A stretch of DNA of 10,629 nucleotides from DAOTXK01 sp034435395 (GCA_034435395.1 DAOTXK010000375.1:1-10629); one strand, 5' to 3'; numbered from the stretch's first letter, positions 1 to 5,831 are shown. Translations and numbers: made by a program. The notes: generated from the letters alone by a model not told the origin.

Positions 1-278
1 TTCTGGCCCTCCAGCCGCGAGCCGCCCTGGTGATCACCGAATAGGGCGGCATCCAGGAGGAGACCACCTACCTCGGCGTGCCGTGCCTGACCGTCCGGGC
101 GAACACCGAGCGCCCGATCACTGTCACCCTGGGGACCAACATCCTGGTCGGGGGGGATATGGCGCGGCTGCGGGCCGAGGTGGCCAAGATTCTGCGGGGG
201 GAGGGCAAACGGGGGCAGGTCCCGCCGCTGTGGGATGGCCGGGCCGGCGAGCGCATCGCGGCGATCATCGCCGGTTGA
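1..278 (+). pseudogene. wecB: UDP-N-acetylglucosamine 2-epimerase, 3' fragment with internal stop
   Basis: The frame beginning at base 3 reads LALQPRAALVITE, then TAG at 42-44, then GGIQEETTYLGVPCLTVR, NTERP and GTN, and ends at 278. This is the C-terminal domain of the non-hydrolysing UDP-GlcNAc 2-epimerase (WecB/MnaA), which interconverts UDP-GlcNAc and UDP-ManNAc for surface polysaccharide synthesis. The family signature is TDSGGIQEE. Here the Asp codon has become GAA (Glu) and the Ser codon TAG, so two adjacent codons of the UDP-binding motif have changed. The 5' part lies outside the window. A GTG at 78 could in principle start a 66-residue fragment, but it would lack most of the fold. 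The neighbouring glycosyltransferase fits a polysaccharide locus. Family identity is secure. That the gene is dead, and not a base-calling error, is inference, supported by the second altered residue. Confidence 0.82.
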
Positions 279-292
279 CGGTAGCGGCTGCG

Positions 293-322
293 TGTAGCGT
301 CGCCATACATGGTGACGCTACA
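293..322. terminator. Strong hairpin between convergent gene ends
   Basis: A 12-bp stem (293-304 with 311-322), complete if one G-U pair is allowed, closes a 6-nt loop (305-310). It lies 14 bp after the epimerase stop and overlaps the stop codon of the glycosyltransferase scrap on the other strand. That is where a bidirectional terminator between convergent genes would sit. Neither side has a T-run, so intrinsic termination is not certain. Confidence 0.5.
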
Positions 323-401
323 GCCCCGCCGCCCGGCACAGCACCGCTTCGATGCGGTCCACGATCACGTCGGGGGCGAGGGCGGCCTCGGCGTAGGCCC
401 G
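318..401 (-). pseudogene. 3'-end remnant of a WbuB-like glycosyltransferase gene
   Basis: Read on the minus strand, bases 401 to 318 encode RAYAEAALAPDVIVDRIEAV followed by LCRAAGL and a TAG stop. This is the C-terminus of the intact glycosyltransferase at 1015-2289, except that the last residues are GL instead of GQRP. Over 323-401 against 1026-1104 only two bases differ (387/1090 and 393/1096). Both are third-position changes that keep Glu and Tyr. Above 401 the similarity stops abruptly, and the reading frame (FGWGTKSDL backwards from the break) no longer resembles the enzyme. It has no start or domain and cannot be functional. The synonymous differences suggest that both copies once evolved as coding sequence. 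Confidence 0.8.
323..401. repeat. 79-bp direct repeat, copy 1
   Basis: This copy matches 1026-1104 at 77 of 79 positions, in the same orientation with an offset of 703 bp. It bounds the toxin-antitoxin module on the left. Copy 1 is a coding remnant, while copy 2 is the live 3' end of the glycosyltransferase gene. Confidence 0.9.
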
Positions 402-433
402 AAAGCCCCATCCGGTTTTTGAGTCAAGAAGGT

Positions 434-439
434 TATAAT
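434..439 (+). promoter_or_regulatory. TATAAT hexamer just before the toxin start
   Basis: A perfect TATAAT ends 2 bp before the ATG at 442. Used as a -10 box, it would start transcription inside the toxin's first codons, so it cannot make a normal mRNA for that ATG. No good -35 lies at the usual distance. An AAGAAGG stretch at 427-432 is a better candidate as the ribosome-binding site. The hexamer is either chance in an AT-richer patch or drives a shorter product. Confidence 0.25.
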
Positions 440-441
440 TG

Positions 442-750
442 ATGGACTTATCGGCTATCCAGGAGGCGGTGGCCCAGGGGAACTACCAGTATACGCTGCA
501 CGCGCTGCGACGTACCACCGAACGCCACATCAGTCGTATCGAGGTTGAACAAGCGGTTGCCAGCGCAGAGATCATTGAGGAATATCCAGGGGACAGGTAT
601 GGACCAAGTTGCCTGCTGTACGGCGATACCGATGCCGGGCGACCATTGCATGTTTTGGTCAGCACCCCGTCGCCACAGGTGACGATCATCACGGCCTACG
701 AACCTGACCCTTCCGAATGGGAGAACAACCGGGTGAGGAAACGGAAATGA
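442..750 (+). CDS. DUF4258 family protein, putative toxin of a type II TA pair
   Basis: A 102-residue protein matching the DUF4258 pattern end to end: YTLHALRR (residues 17-24), the helix HISRIEVEQAV (29-39), AEIIEEYP (42-49), YGPSCLLYG (53-61), GRPLHV (66-71) and the hallmark ITAYEPDPSEW (83-93). DUF4258 proteins are often encoded directly before a YgiT-type zinc-finger protein, in pairs regarded as toxin-antitoxin systems; the likely activity is RNA cleavage, like related small toxins, but that is inference. His20 and His70 are candidate functional residues. The ATG at 442 was chosen because GAAGG precedes it at a suitable distance and the family N-terminus fits; a TTG at 439 is the only close alternative. 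The stop overlaps the next ATG (ATGA), so the two genes are translationally coupled. Line 541-600 is 31/60 G+C, far below the flanking genes. Confidence 0.85.
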   Translation: MDLSAIQEAVAQGNYQYTLHALRRTTERHISRIEVEQAVASAEIIEEYPGDRYGPSCLLYGDTDAGRPLHVLVSTPSPQVTIITAYEPDPSEWENNRVRKRK

Positions 751-983
751 GTACTTCCTGTAATGTTTGTAGGGGGAAGGTTGAGCGGCAGTTGACGGCC
801 TACGTGCAGTGGTACAAAGGACGTCTGATTCTAATCGAAAATGTCCCGGCGTGGGTGTGCGAGCAGTGCGGCGAGACATACTTCGATCCGGAGGTCGTGG
901 AACGGGTGCAGAACCTGATCTGGTCCGATGCGGAGCCAGTGCGCGTGGTCGAGACGCCCGTTTATGACCTGAACGCCGCCTGA
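747..983 (+). CDS. YgiT/MqsA-type zinc-finger protein, putative antitoxin
   Basis: A 78-residue protein with CNVC at residues 5-8 and CEQCGETYFD at 38-47. These give four cysteines (5, 8, 38, 41) for one zinc, as in the N-terminal domain of MqsA/YgiT antitoxins. The family segment ENVPAWVCEQCGE is clear and the tail PVYDLNAA is typical of the short form. The C-terminal helix-turn-helix of full MqsA is absent, so this protein should bind the toxin but is not an obvious DNA-binding repressor. The ATG at 747 overlaps the DUF4258 stop and is preceded by GAGGAAACGG; an in-frame ATG at 717 lies inside the toxin gene and is less likely. Line 781-840 is 30/60 G+C, again low for this window. Pairing with the upstream gene makes the antitoxin role likely but unproven. 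Confidence 0.85.
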   Translation: MSTSCNVCRGKVERQLTAYVQWYKGRLILIENVPAWVCEQCGETYFDPEVVERVQNLIWSDAEPVRVVETPVYDLNAA

Positions 984-986
984 GAA

Positions 987-1014
987 AGCCACCATCGAAT
1001 CTTGTGATGGCCCC
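987..1014. terminator. Weak hairpin between convergent antitoxin and glycosyltransferase genes
   Basis: The 31-bp gap between two convergent stop codons contains CCATC and GATGG (5-bp stem, 9-nt loop). On the minus strand these are followed by TGGCTTTCTC. The stem is short and the T-run broken, so this is only a candidate terminator for the glycosyltransferase. Confidence 0.3.
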
Positions 1015-2289
1015 TCACGGGCGCTGCCCCGCCGCCCGGCACAGCACCGCTTCGATGCGGTCCACGATCACGTCGGGGGCGAGGGCGGCTTCGGCATAGG
1101 CCCGCCCCCGGAGGCGCATCGCCGCTCGCAGATCGGGGTCGTCGCGCAACTGCCGGATCGCCGCCGCCAGCCCGTCAGCGTCCTCCGGCGGGGAGACGAG
1201 ACCCACGCCTGCCTCGCGGATCAGGTCGGCGGCCTCGCCGTCCAGCGCCGCGGCGATCGGCTTGCCAGCGGCCATGGCCTCAAAGATTTTGGAGGGCAGC
1301 ACCCCGGCGAAAACGTCCGCTTTTCTCAGCAGGATGGCGCTCACATCCACCGCCGCCAGCGCTTCCGGCATGCGCTCAAACGGGAGCTGGCCGCCGAAGA
1401 TCACGTTGGGCAGCGCCAGCTCCTCCGCATAGGCGCGTAGCTGTGGTTCGCAGGCCCCGCTGCCGATCAGCAGGATGGTGATCGACGGGTCGTCGCGCAG
1501 CCGGTGGGCCGCTTCCAGCAACGTTTCCAGCTTTTGCGCCAGGCCCAGATTGCCCAGGTAGCCGACCACAAACTGCTCCGGCGGCAGGCCGAAGCGCGCC
1601 CGGATCGCCGTCCCGTCCACCTCCGGACGGAAGCGGTCCGCCTCAACGCTGTTGGTGATCAGGTGAACCTGGTCGCGCCGCCCCGCGCCAACCACATCCA
1701 GGATGCCCGCCTGGATGCCGCGCGACATGGCGATGATGGCCGCCGCCCCCGCGTAGGACCGCCGCTCCATCCATTCGGCCAGCCGGATCAGGGGTTGGCC
1801 GCGCAGCGCGCCTACCGCCACCGCCGAGGCCGGCCACAGGTCGGAGACGTTGAGCACCACCGGTATCCGCCGCAGCCGGCCCACAGCCCAGCTGGCCAGC
1901 CCGACAAACAGCGGATGCGACTCCACCAGCAGCACGTCCGGACGGGAGAGCGTCAGCAGGCGCAGCCCGCCACTGAGCATAAAGCTGATCTGGTGGAGGA
2001 TGCGGGCCGACGACCGGCGACTGGCCCAGGGCGTGGCCGCCAGACGCCGCACATCCAGCCCGTCGATGCGTTCCCGGCGGCCCAGCCGCCAGCGGTATTC
2101 GGGGGGAATCACGCCCGTCGGATAGGTAGGTAAGGGGGCCACCACCTGCACCTGATGGCCGCGCGCCTGCAACATGCGGGCCAGGCGGGTCAGGCGGTTG
2201 GCCGCCGCGCCTACCTCCGGGGCGAAATAATGGGTGAACAGGACAATCCGCAGCCGACGGCGCTTCTCCGGGGCGGGAACGGCGGTCAT
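1015..2289 (-). CDS. GT4-family glycosyltransferase, WbuB-like
   Basis: A 424-residue GT-B glycosyltransferase of the WbuB-like group, which transfers a sugar from a nucleotide donor during O-antigen, capsule or exopolysaccharide synthesis. The acceptor domain starts with FTHYFAPEVGAAANRL (residues 18-32), then PTYPTGVIP (54-62), DVLLVESHPLFVGLA (118-132) and NVSDLWPASAVAVG (147-160). The donor domain has VGYLGNLGLAQ (242-252), LLIGSG (273-278) and the nucleotide-sugar segment LPSKIFEAMAAGKPIAA (331-347). As usual in this group, a PSK(I/L)FE motif replaces the standard EX7E context. Length is normal. The ATG at 2287-2289 has a GGAG-type ribosome-binding site about 9 bases upstream. The last ~26 codons are duplicated at 318-401, so its 3' end may have been rebuilt when the toxin-antitoxin module arrived. 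Donor and acceptor sugars cannot be read from sequence; the adjacent epimerase remnant suggests a HexNAc-containing glycan. Confidence 0.9.
   Translation of the reverse strand: MTAVPAPEKRRRLRIVLFTHYFAPEVGAAANRLTRLARMLQARGHQVQVVAPLPTYPTGVIPPEYRWRLGRRERIDGLDVRRLAATPWASRRSSARILHQISFMLSGGLRLLTLSRPDVLLVESHPLFVGLASWAVGRLRRIPVVLNVSDLWPASAVAVGALRGQPLIRLAEWMERRSYAGAAAIIAMSRGIQAGILDVVGAGRRDQVHLITNSVEADRFRPEVDGTAIRARFGLPPEQFVVGYLGNLGLAQKLETLLEAAHRLRDDPSITILLIGSGACEPQLRAYAEELALPNVIFGGQLPFERMPEALAAVDVSAILLRKADVFAGVLPSKIFEAMAAGKPIAAALDGEAADLIREAGVGLVSPPEDADGLAAAIRQLRDDPDLRAAMRLRGRAYAEAALAPDVIVDRIEAVLCRAAGQRP
1026..1104. repeat. 79-bp direct repeat, copy 2
   Basis: Partner of 323-401, with 2 mismatches in 79 bp. 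It lies inside the intact glycosyltransferase gene and encodes roughly its residues 395-421. The pair brackets the lower-GC toxin-antitoxin module. Confidence 0.9.
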
Positions 2290-2325
2290 GGGGCGCGCTC
2301 CAGGTTGATCCGATGGGGCAGGCCC

Positions 2326-2331
2326 ATTGTA
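2326..2331 (-). promoter_or_regulatory. Candidate -10 box for the glycosyltransferase
   Basis: The minus strand reads TACAAT here (5 of 6 to consensus), about 37 bases before the glycosyltransferase start, which would give a 5' leader of roughly 30 nt. No convincing -35 lies 16-18 bp upstream. Confidence 0.25.
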
Positions 2332-2374
2332 CAGCAGGTTGGGTCCCTGCGCCGGACCTCCCTAACGCGCCGCC

Positions 2375-2902
2375 TCAGTACCCCGCCAGCAGGCAGCCGC
2401 CCTGGTAAACCAGGGAATACAGCAGTTCGCCGTCCCGCCAGATGCGCTCCACGCCCGTCCAGCCCCAGGCCGTGACCTCGCCCGTGTCCTCGTACCGCCA
2501 CAGGCCCGCCGCCGTCGGCTGCTCGACCGACACCCGCTCGCCAAAACGGACACGGGCTGCCTGCTCGCGCAGGACTCGCTGCAACAGTTTGTAGACCGCT
2601 TCCTCGCCCCCCGCCAGGTCCGCCATCAGCCCGCCGCCGTAGCTGCACGCGGCGATGGCCGGGCCGTCGTAGCCGCCCTGGCTCACCACTTCCAGGCCGA
2701 AGAAGTTGCCCGGTCGGGCCGGATCATCGAAGTAGCGGTCATGGTAAAAGTACGGCGGTTCGTCGTAGCGGAGTTCCTTGGAGCCGGGGATCAGGGGATG
2801 GGCGACCGGTCGCAGCCCGGCGGCGTAGGTATTGGCCCGCGCCCGCTCATAAAAGGCGCGCAGCGCTGCCGGTAAGATGGCTCGTGCTTGTGGTGGTGCC
2901 AT
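2375..2902 (-). CDS. DUF5680 domain-containing protein
   Basis: A 175-residue soluble protein that fits DUF5680 over its full length: ANTYAAG (residues 23-29) near the N-terminus, SKELRYDEPPYFYHDRYF (41-58), GLEVVSQGGYDGPAIAACSYGGG (69-91, glycine-rich core), then LWRYEDTGEV (134-143), RIWRDGELLYSLVYQGG (153-169). Biochemical function of the domain is not known to me. The ATG at 2900-2902 is chosen because GAGGAGG sits 8 bases upstream; the frame stays open further 5' but through the hairpin at 2938-2962, so a longer form is unlikely. It follows the membrane-protein gene on the same strand after an 85-bp gap containing that hairpin, and precedes the glycosyltransferase by 85 bp. No link to polysaccharide synthesis is evident. 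Confidence 0.8.
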   Translation of the reverse strand: MAPPQARAILPAALRAFYERARANTYAAGLRPVAHPLIPGSKELRYDEPPYFYHDRYFDDPARPGNFFGLEVVSQGGYDGPAIAACSYGGGLMADLAGGEEAVYKLLQRVLREQAARVRFGERVSVEQPTAAGLWRYEDTGEVTAWGWTGVERIWRDGELLYSLVYQGGCLLAGY

Positions 2903-2937
2903 GGGTCCTGCCTCCTCGTCTGATGACCGCGCAGTAA

Positions 2938-2962
2938 ACAGCCGCCCCCTCCGAGCGGCTGT
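2938..2962 (-). terminator. Intrinsic terminator-like hairpin after the membrane-protein gene
   Basis: A perfect 8-bp stem, ACAGCCGC (2938-2945) with GCGGCTGT (2955-2962), closes a 9-nt loop. On the minus strand it is followed by TTACTG, so with the last stem base there is a run of three T. It sits 25 bp after the stop of the membrane protein at 2988 and upstream of the DUF5680 ribosome-binding site, and probably separates the two transcripts at least in part. Confidence 0.55.
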
Positions 2963-2987
2963 CGGTAGTCTGGCGCGGCGGCAGCGC

Positions 2988-3755
2988 CTATTGTTCGTTG
3001 TTGTCATCCCCGCCCGTCGGCTCGTCGGAGGGTTCCGGCTCGTCCTTCGGTGGCTCGTCCGCCGGCGGTTCGTCGACGGGGGCCGGCTTCTCCTCCTCGG
3101 CCAGGGCGGCGTCGATCTCCTGGCGCAGCCGCTCGCTGGCGGAGGTCCGGCGGGGACGCCGACGGGGCTTGACGACCGGCGCGCCAGGGAACGCCGGCTC
3201 CTCCGCTGCCGGGCGCTTGGGCTTGTCGCCGAACTGGATGTTCAGTTCGCGGCCCTGCCCGCGCAGGAGCAGCCACCCGCCGACCAGGATGAGGATCAGC
3301 GGCAGCACGTAGCGGGTGAGGCCGAAGCCGCCGAAGATGAAGACCTCAAAAAACGCCCCGAAGACCAGGAACGCCACCCCGCCCCAGGTGACGAAGCCGC
3401 GTCCGGAGCGGAGGGTGCCCTCGTCCCCGGTGCGGCGGCCCAGGTACATCAGCCCCAGGCCCAGGAAGACCGGGTACAGCGTCCAGACGTAGGCCCAGCT
3501 GGCCCAGCGCCCGGTGGCGTTCTGATACAACAGGATGACGCCGGTGCCGGTGATGATCGCGCCGGGGATGGCCAGCGAGGCCAGGTCCCGGCTGCCGGTG
3601 AAGGCGAAATACAGGAAGACCAGCCCCGGCACAATAATGAAAAACGGCCACAGCGTTCCCAGGGAAATGCTATGTCCCAGGAGGAACAGGATTCCCAATC
3701 CGATCAACACCAGGGCCGCCACCGTCCGCCCTTGATTCGGCTGCATCTGACTCAT
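2988..3755 (-). CDS. Multi-pass membrane protein, LiaF/DUF5668-like, with acidic tail
   Basis: A 255-residue integral membrane protein. Six hydrophobic segments are visible at about residues 11-28, 35-53, 59-77, 88-105, 121-143 and 148-165. Pairs such as LVLIGLGILFLLGH and LWPFFIIVPGLVFLYF resemble the LiaI/LiaF (DUF5668) membrane module found in envelope-stress sensors and related proteins. After an RGQGRELNIQFGD linker comes a basic patch, KPRRRPRR (196-203), and an Asp/Glu/Pro-rich disordered tail (219-255). The LiaF C-terminal beta domain is missing, so signalling through a LiaRS-type system is not implied. The start at 3753-3755 is favoured over one 20 codons further 5' because GGGGAGG precedes it by 5 bases. 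The gene diverges from the dehydrogenase unit. Membrane location is secure; function is unknown. Confidence 0.8.
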   Translation of the reverse strand: MSQMQPNQGRTVAALVLIGLGILFLLGHSISLGTLWPFFIIVPGLVFLYFAFTGSRDLASLAIPGAIITGTGVILLYQNATGRWASWAYVWTLYPVFLGLGLMYLGRRTGDEGTLRSGRGFVTWGGVAFLVFGAFFEVFIFGGFGLTRYVLPLILILVGGWLLLRGQGRELNIQFGDKPKRPAAEEPAFPGAPVVKPRRRPRRTSASERLRQEIDAALAEEEKPAPVDEPPADEPPKDEPEPSDEPTGGDDNNEQ

Positions 3756-4020
3756 GGTAACCTCCCCACGCCTGCCGGGCGTGTGTGACCATTCCAGGTG
3801 GTGAGTGCTACTCATTTATACGCATGGTCCACGCCAGGGTTGCTTACCGCAGTCGTCCCGATTCAGCAGTGTCCCTCCGTGGCGGCGGACGTTGTTTCGC
3901 TTACAGTCCGACGCCCGCTGAGGAACGGCGGATCAGGCGTATAATGGGGCCGATGGGCGGAGGCCCGGTTGACCACGCCGGGCAGCCCGCTTCCTGCGAC
4001 CAGAACGGAAGGAGACTCCT
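3756..4020. other. Divergent intergenic region with promoter elements
   Basis: This 265-bp stretch before the leader ORF holds no credible gene. It contains a possible minus-strand -10 (TATAAA, 3820 to 3815) for the membrane protein. On the plus strand it has a TATAAT box and a 6-bp hairpin (GCCCGG 3963-3968 with CCGGGC 3978-3983, loop 9 nt) within the expected 5' leader of the dehydrogenase unit. A small near-palindrome, GTGAGTgctACTCAT, lies at 3800-3814. Confidence 0.5.
3918..3945 (+). promoter_or_regulatory. Candidate sigma-70-type promoter for leader ORF and dehydrogenase
   Basis: A perfect TATAAT at 3940-3945 stands out in GC-rich surroundings. CTGAGG at 3918-3923, 16 bp upstream, is a weak -35. 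Transcription would start near 3952, leaving about 70 nt before the leader ORF, including the hairpin at 3963-3983. Confidence 0.5.
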
Positions 4021-4113
4021 ATGGCCAATGAACAGCATCCCGCCATTCTCCGCCAGAGCGGGGCGTCGGCAGAATCGCGGTGGGCAGCCCGATCGCGGAG
4101 GGGCATGAGATGA
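4021..4113 (+). CDS. 30-codon leader ORF, possible remnant of a pentapeptide-repeat gene
   Basis: The frame reads MANEQHPAILRQSGASAESR, then WAARSRRGMR and a TGA at 4111-4113. An AAGGAGA ribosome-binding site stands 6 bases before the ATG, better than that of most genes here. The TGA overlaps the dehydrogenase ATG (ATGA, 4110-4113), so ribosomes leaving this ORF could re-initiate on the dehydrogenase. The first 12 residues resemble the common N-terminus of pentapeptide-repeat proteins (MANxEHLxxLxxG followed by WNxWR). After that the sequence loses the family pattern, and partial matches appear in other frames, as expected of a decayed gene. Two readings are possible: a functional leader peptide coupling translation, or the start of a lost gene now supplying promoter and ribosome-binding site to the dehydrogenase. 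The family match is from memory. Confidence 0.5.
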   Translation: MANEQHPAILRQSGASAESRWAARSRRGMR

Positions 4114-5150
4114 AAGCCGCCGTGTATGAACGATTCGCCGGGCCGCTCGCCATCCAGGCGGTGCCCGATCCCCCCGTCCCCGCCGATGGGGTGGTGATCC
4201 GCGTGGCGGCCACCGGCCTCTGCCGCTCCGACTGGCATGGCTGGATGGGACACGACCCGGACATCCGCCTGCCGCATGTCCCCGGTCATGAGCTGGCAGG
4301 CGTGATCGAAGCCGTCGGCCCCAATGTCCGGCGCTGGCGGCCCGGCGACCGGGTCACACTGCCCTTCGCCGTGGGCTGCGGGAGCTGCCCGCAGTGCCTC
4401 TCCGGCCATCCGCACATCTGTGACGACTACTTCCAGCCGGGCTTCACCGCCTGGGGATCGTTCGCCGAATACGTGGCTATCCCCCACGCCGACGGCAACC
4501 TGGTCCGCCTGCCGGAAGCGCTCGGCTTCGTGGAAGCGGCCAGCCTGGGCTGTCGATTCACCACCGCGTTCCGGGCGGTGGTTGTGCAGGGGCGGGTGCG
4601 GGGCGGGGAGTGGGTGGTCGTGCACGGCTGCGGCGGCGTCGGGCTGAGCGCCATCATGATCGCCAGCGTCCTGGGGGCGCAGGTGGTGGGGGTGGACATC
4701 AAGGATGAGGCGCTGGCCCTGGCCCGTTCCGTCGGCGCGGACCACGCCCTCCACGCCCGGACCGAAACCGACCTGCTGGCGGCCATCCACGATCTGACCG
4801 GCGGGGGGGCGCATCTCTCCCTGGACGCGCTGGGCAGCACAACCACCTGCCGCCACTCGATCCTGAGCCTGCGCAAGCGCGGGCGGCACGTCCAGGTGGG
4901 GCTGATGCTGGCCGACGACCGGGACGCCCCGCTGCCGATGGACCAGGTGATCGCCAAAGAACTGGAAATCCTGGGCAGCCACGGCATGCCGGCCCATGCT
5001 TACGGCCCGCTGCTGGACCTGATCGTCGCCGGGAAGCTCCACCCTGGCCAGTTGGTCGGGCGCACCATCGCCCTGGCGGAAGCGCCGGAAGCGCTGGCGG
5101 CGATGGGCGACTTCCGCCAGGCGGGCGTGACAGTGATCGACCGGTTTTAG
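4110..5150 (+). CDS. Zinc-dependent alcohol dehydrogenase (MDR family)
   Basis: A 346-residue medium-chain dehydrogenase, full length, oxidising an alcohol to an aldehyde or ketone (or the reverse) with a nicotinamide cofactor in the cytoplasm. The catalytic zinc site is Cys38 in GLCRSDWH, His60-Glu61 in VPGHELAG, and Cys148 in SLGCRFTTA. The structural zinc lobe is complete with Cys90, 93, 96 and 104 (GCGSCPQCLSGHPHIC). The Rossmann domain has HGCGGVGLSA (172-181), and Asp196 in VVGVDIKDEA at the end of the second strand points to NAD(H) over NADP(H). The ATG at 4110 has GGAGG 8 bases upstream and overlaps the leader ORF stop; a GTG at 4080 would add ten residues but is less likely. It is convergent with the 203-aa unknown. 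Substrate is not predictable. Confidence 0.92.
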   Translation: MKAAVYERFAGPLAIQAVPDPPVPADGVVIRVAATGLCRSDWHGWMGHDPDIRLPHVPGHELAGVIEAVGPNVRRWRPGDRVTLPFAVGCGSCPQCLSGHPHICDDYFQPGFTAWGSFAEYVAIPHADGNLVRLPEALGFVEAASLGCRFTTAFRAVVVQGRVRGGEWVVVHGCGGVGLSAIMIASVLGAQVVGVDIKDEALALARSVGADHALHARTETDLLAAIHDLTGGGAHLSLDALGSTTTCRHSILSLRKRGRHVQVGLMLADDRDAPLPMDQVIAKELEILGSHGMPAHAYGPLLDLIVAGKLHPGQLVGRTIALAEAPEALAAMGDFRQAGVTVIDRF

Positions 5151-5155
5151 GGAAA

Positions 5156-5170
5156 GGCGGGCCACCCGCC
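5156..5170 (-). terminator. Hairpin between convergent dehydrogenase and unknown gene
   Basis: GGCGGG (5156-5161) and CCCGCC (5165-5170) form a perfect 6-bp stem with a 3-nt loop. Read on the minus strand it is followed by TTTCCC, so it best serves as the terminator of the minus-strand gene that stops at 5203. It lies 5 bp after the dehydrogenase stop, so it may block both directions. Confidence 0.45.
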
Positions 5171-5202
5171 CGACGGACCGCGCCCGGCGGCTGGCAGTGG
5201 CC

Positions 5203-5814
5203 CTAGACGGTTGCCTCGCTGTCCTCGGCAGGGACCACCCACAGCCACCAGTAGGTTTCGCGGGGGTAGACCGGTTCCAGCTCCGGCGACCAGAGGAACT
5301 GGCCCGGTTCCTCCGGCTGCAGGTAGCGCCGCAGCTCAGCATCGAGCCGGGCCAGGGCGCGGCGCTGCTCTTCTTCCAGGGTGTGCCGCGCCTCGGCTTC
5401 TTCGGAGAGGTGGTGCAGGATGGTGCGCTGCCGGGCCTGGTTGGGCCAGTAGTCAGCGCAGTCAGCGGCGGCCTGGTCGTCGCAGTCGTGCAGGAACTCC
5501 TCCAGCAGGCGCTGGCGCATATCCCACTCGCGGGCCATCTTACGGTTGTAGTGGACGGCCCACGCGTCGCGCTGGGCGGCGAACTGGGCCAGCGCCGCCG
5601 CCAGGGCGTCCTGCTGGCGCGGGGTCAGCGAGGCGTGCAGCGCCGTCAGCCGGTGCCGCCGCAACAACAACCCACCGACGGTCAGGCGCGGCATCCCCCC
5701 CGCCACCCGCCCGGACAGCGGCCAGAACAGATCATCAGCGATCAGGTACGGCTCCAGCTGGTCGGCCATCGCCTGGAGGATGCGCAGGTCCCGTTCGGCG
5801 TCGTAGGAGGGCAT
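5203..5814 (-). CDS. Conserved-type hypothetical protein, 203 aa, helical
   Basis: I do not recognise a named family. The protein is soluble, with no signal peptide or membrane span. Residues 5-35 (DAERDLRILQAMADQLEPYL and following FWPLSG) and 41-60 (MPRLTVGGLLLRRHRLTALH) are strongly patterned. Residues 64-165 are predicted by eye to be long amphipathic, partly coiled-coil helices rich in Arg, Glu and Ala, with two Cys (111, 119). The C-terminus is aromatic (ETYWWLWVV, 186-194). The start at 5812-5814 lacks a clear ribosome-binding site. The frame stays open much further upstream, but that stretch overlaps the two preceding genes in another frame and is Ala/Arg-rich junk, so translation probably depends on coupling to the 39-aa gene ending 17 bp before. 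It is the last gene of a three-gene unit of unknown role. Confidence 0.7.
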   Translation of the reverse strand: MPSYDAERDLRILQAMADQLEPYLIADDLFWPLSGRVAGGMPRLTVGGLLLRRHRLTALHASLTPRQQDALAAALAQFAAQRDAWAVHYNRKMAREWDMRQRLLEEFLHDCDDQAAADCADYWPNQARQRTILHHLSEEAEARHTLEEEQRRALARLDAELRRYLQPEEPGQFLWSPELEPVYPRETYWWLWVVPAEDSEATV

Positions 5815-5831
5815 GGCGGTTCGGTTCGTCT

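Noticed and set aside
42..44. In-frame TAG in wecB as a pyrrolysine or programmed readthrough codon
   Set aside because: The stop replaces a UDP-binding Ser next to a second altered residue, and no recoding structure or pyrrolysine machinery is visible. Mutation or sequencing error is simpler.
1504..2133. A 209-codon plus-strand frame opposite the glycosyltransferase
   Set aside because: It is antisense to a well-supported gene, has Arg/Gln/Pro-rich composition, no domain and no ribosome-binding site.
2375..3007. A longer form of the DUF5680 protein starting near 3007
   Set aside because: The extension is Arg-rich, runs through a terminator-like hairpin and overlaps the end of the membrane-protein gene. 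The ATG at 2902 has a strong GAGGAGG site.
3802..3810. GAGTGCTAC resembling the right half of a CIRCE (HrcA) operator
   Set aside because: The left half, TTAGCACTC, is absent at the required 9-bp spacing, and the flanking genes are not chaperones.
3933..5342. A 469-codon open frame on the minus strand, opposite the alcohol dehydrogenase
   Set aside because: It lies antisense to a gene with all zinc and cofactor motifs, is His/Gln/Arg/Ala-rich with no recognisable domain, and is the usual shadow frame of GC-rich coding DNA.
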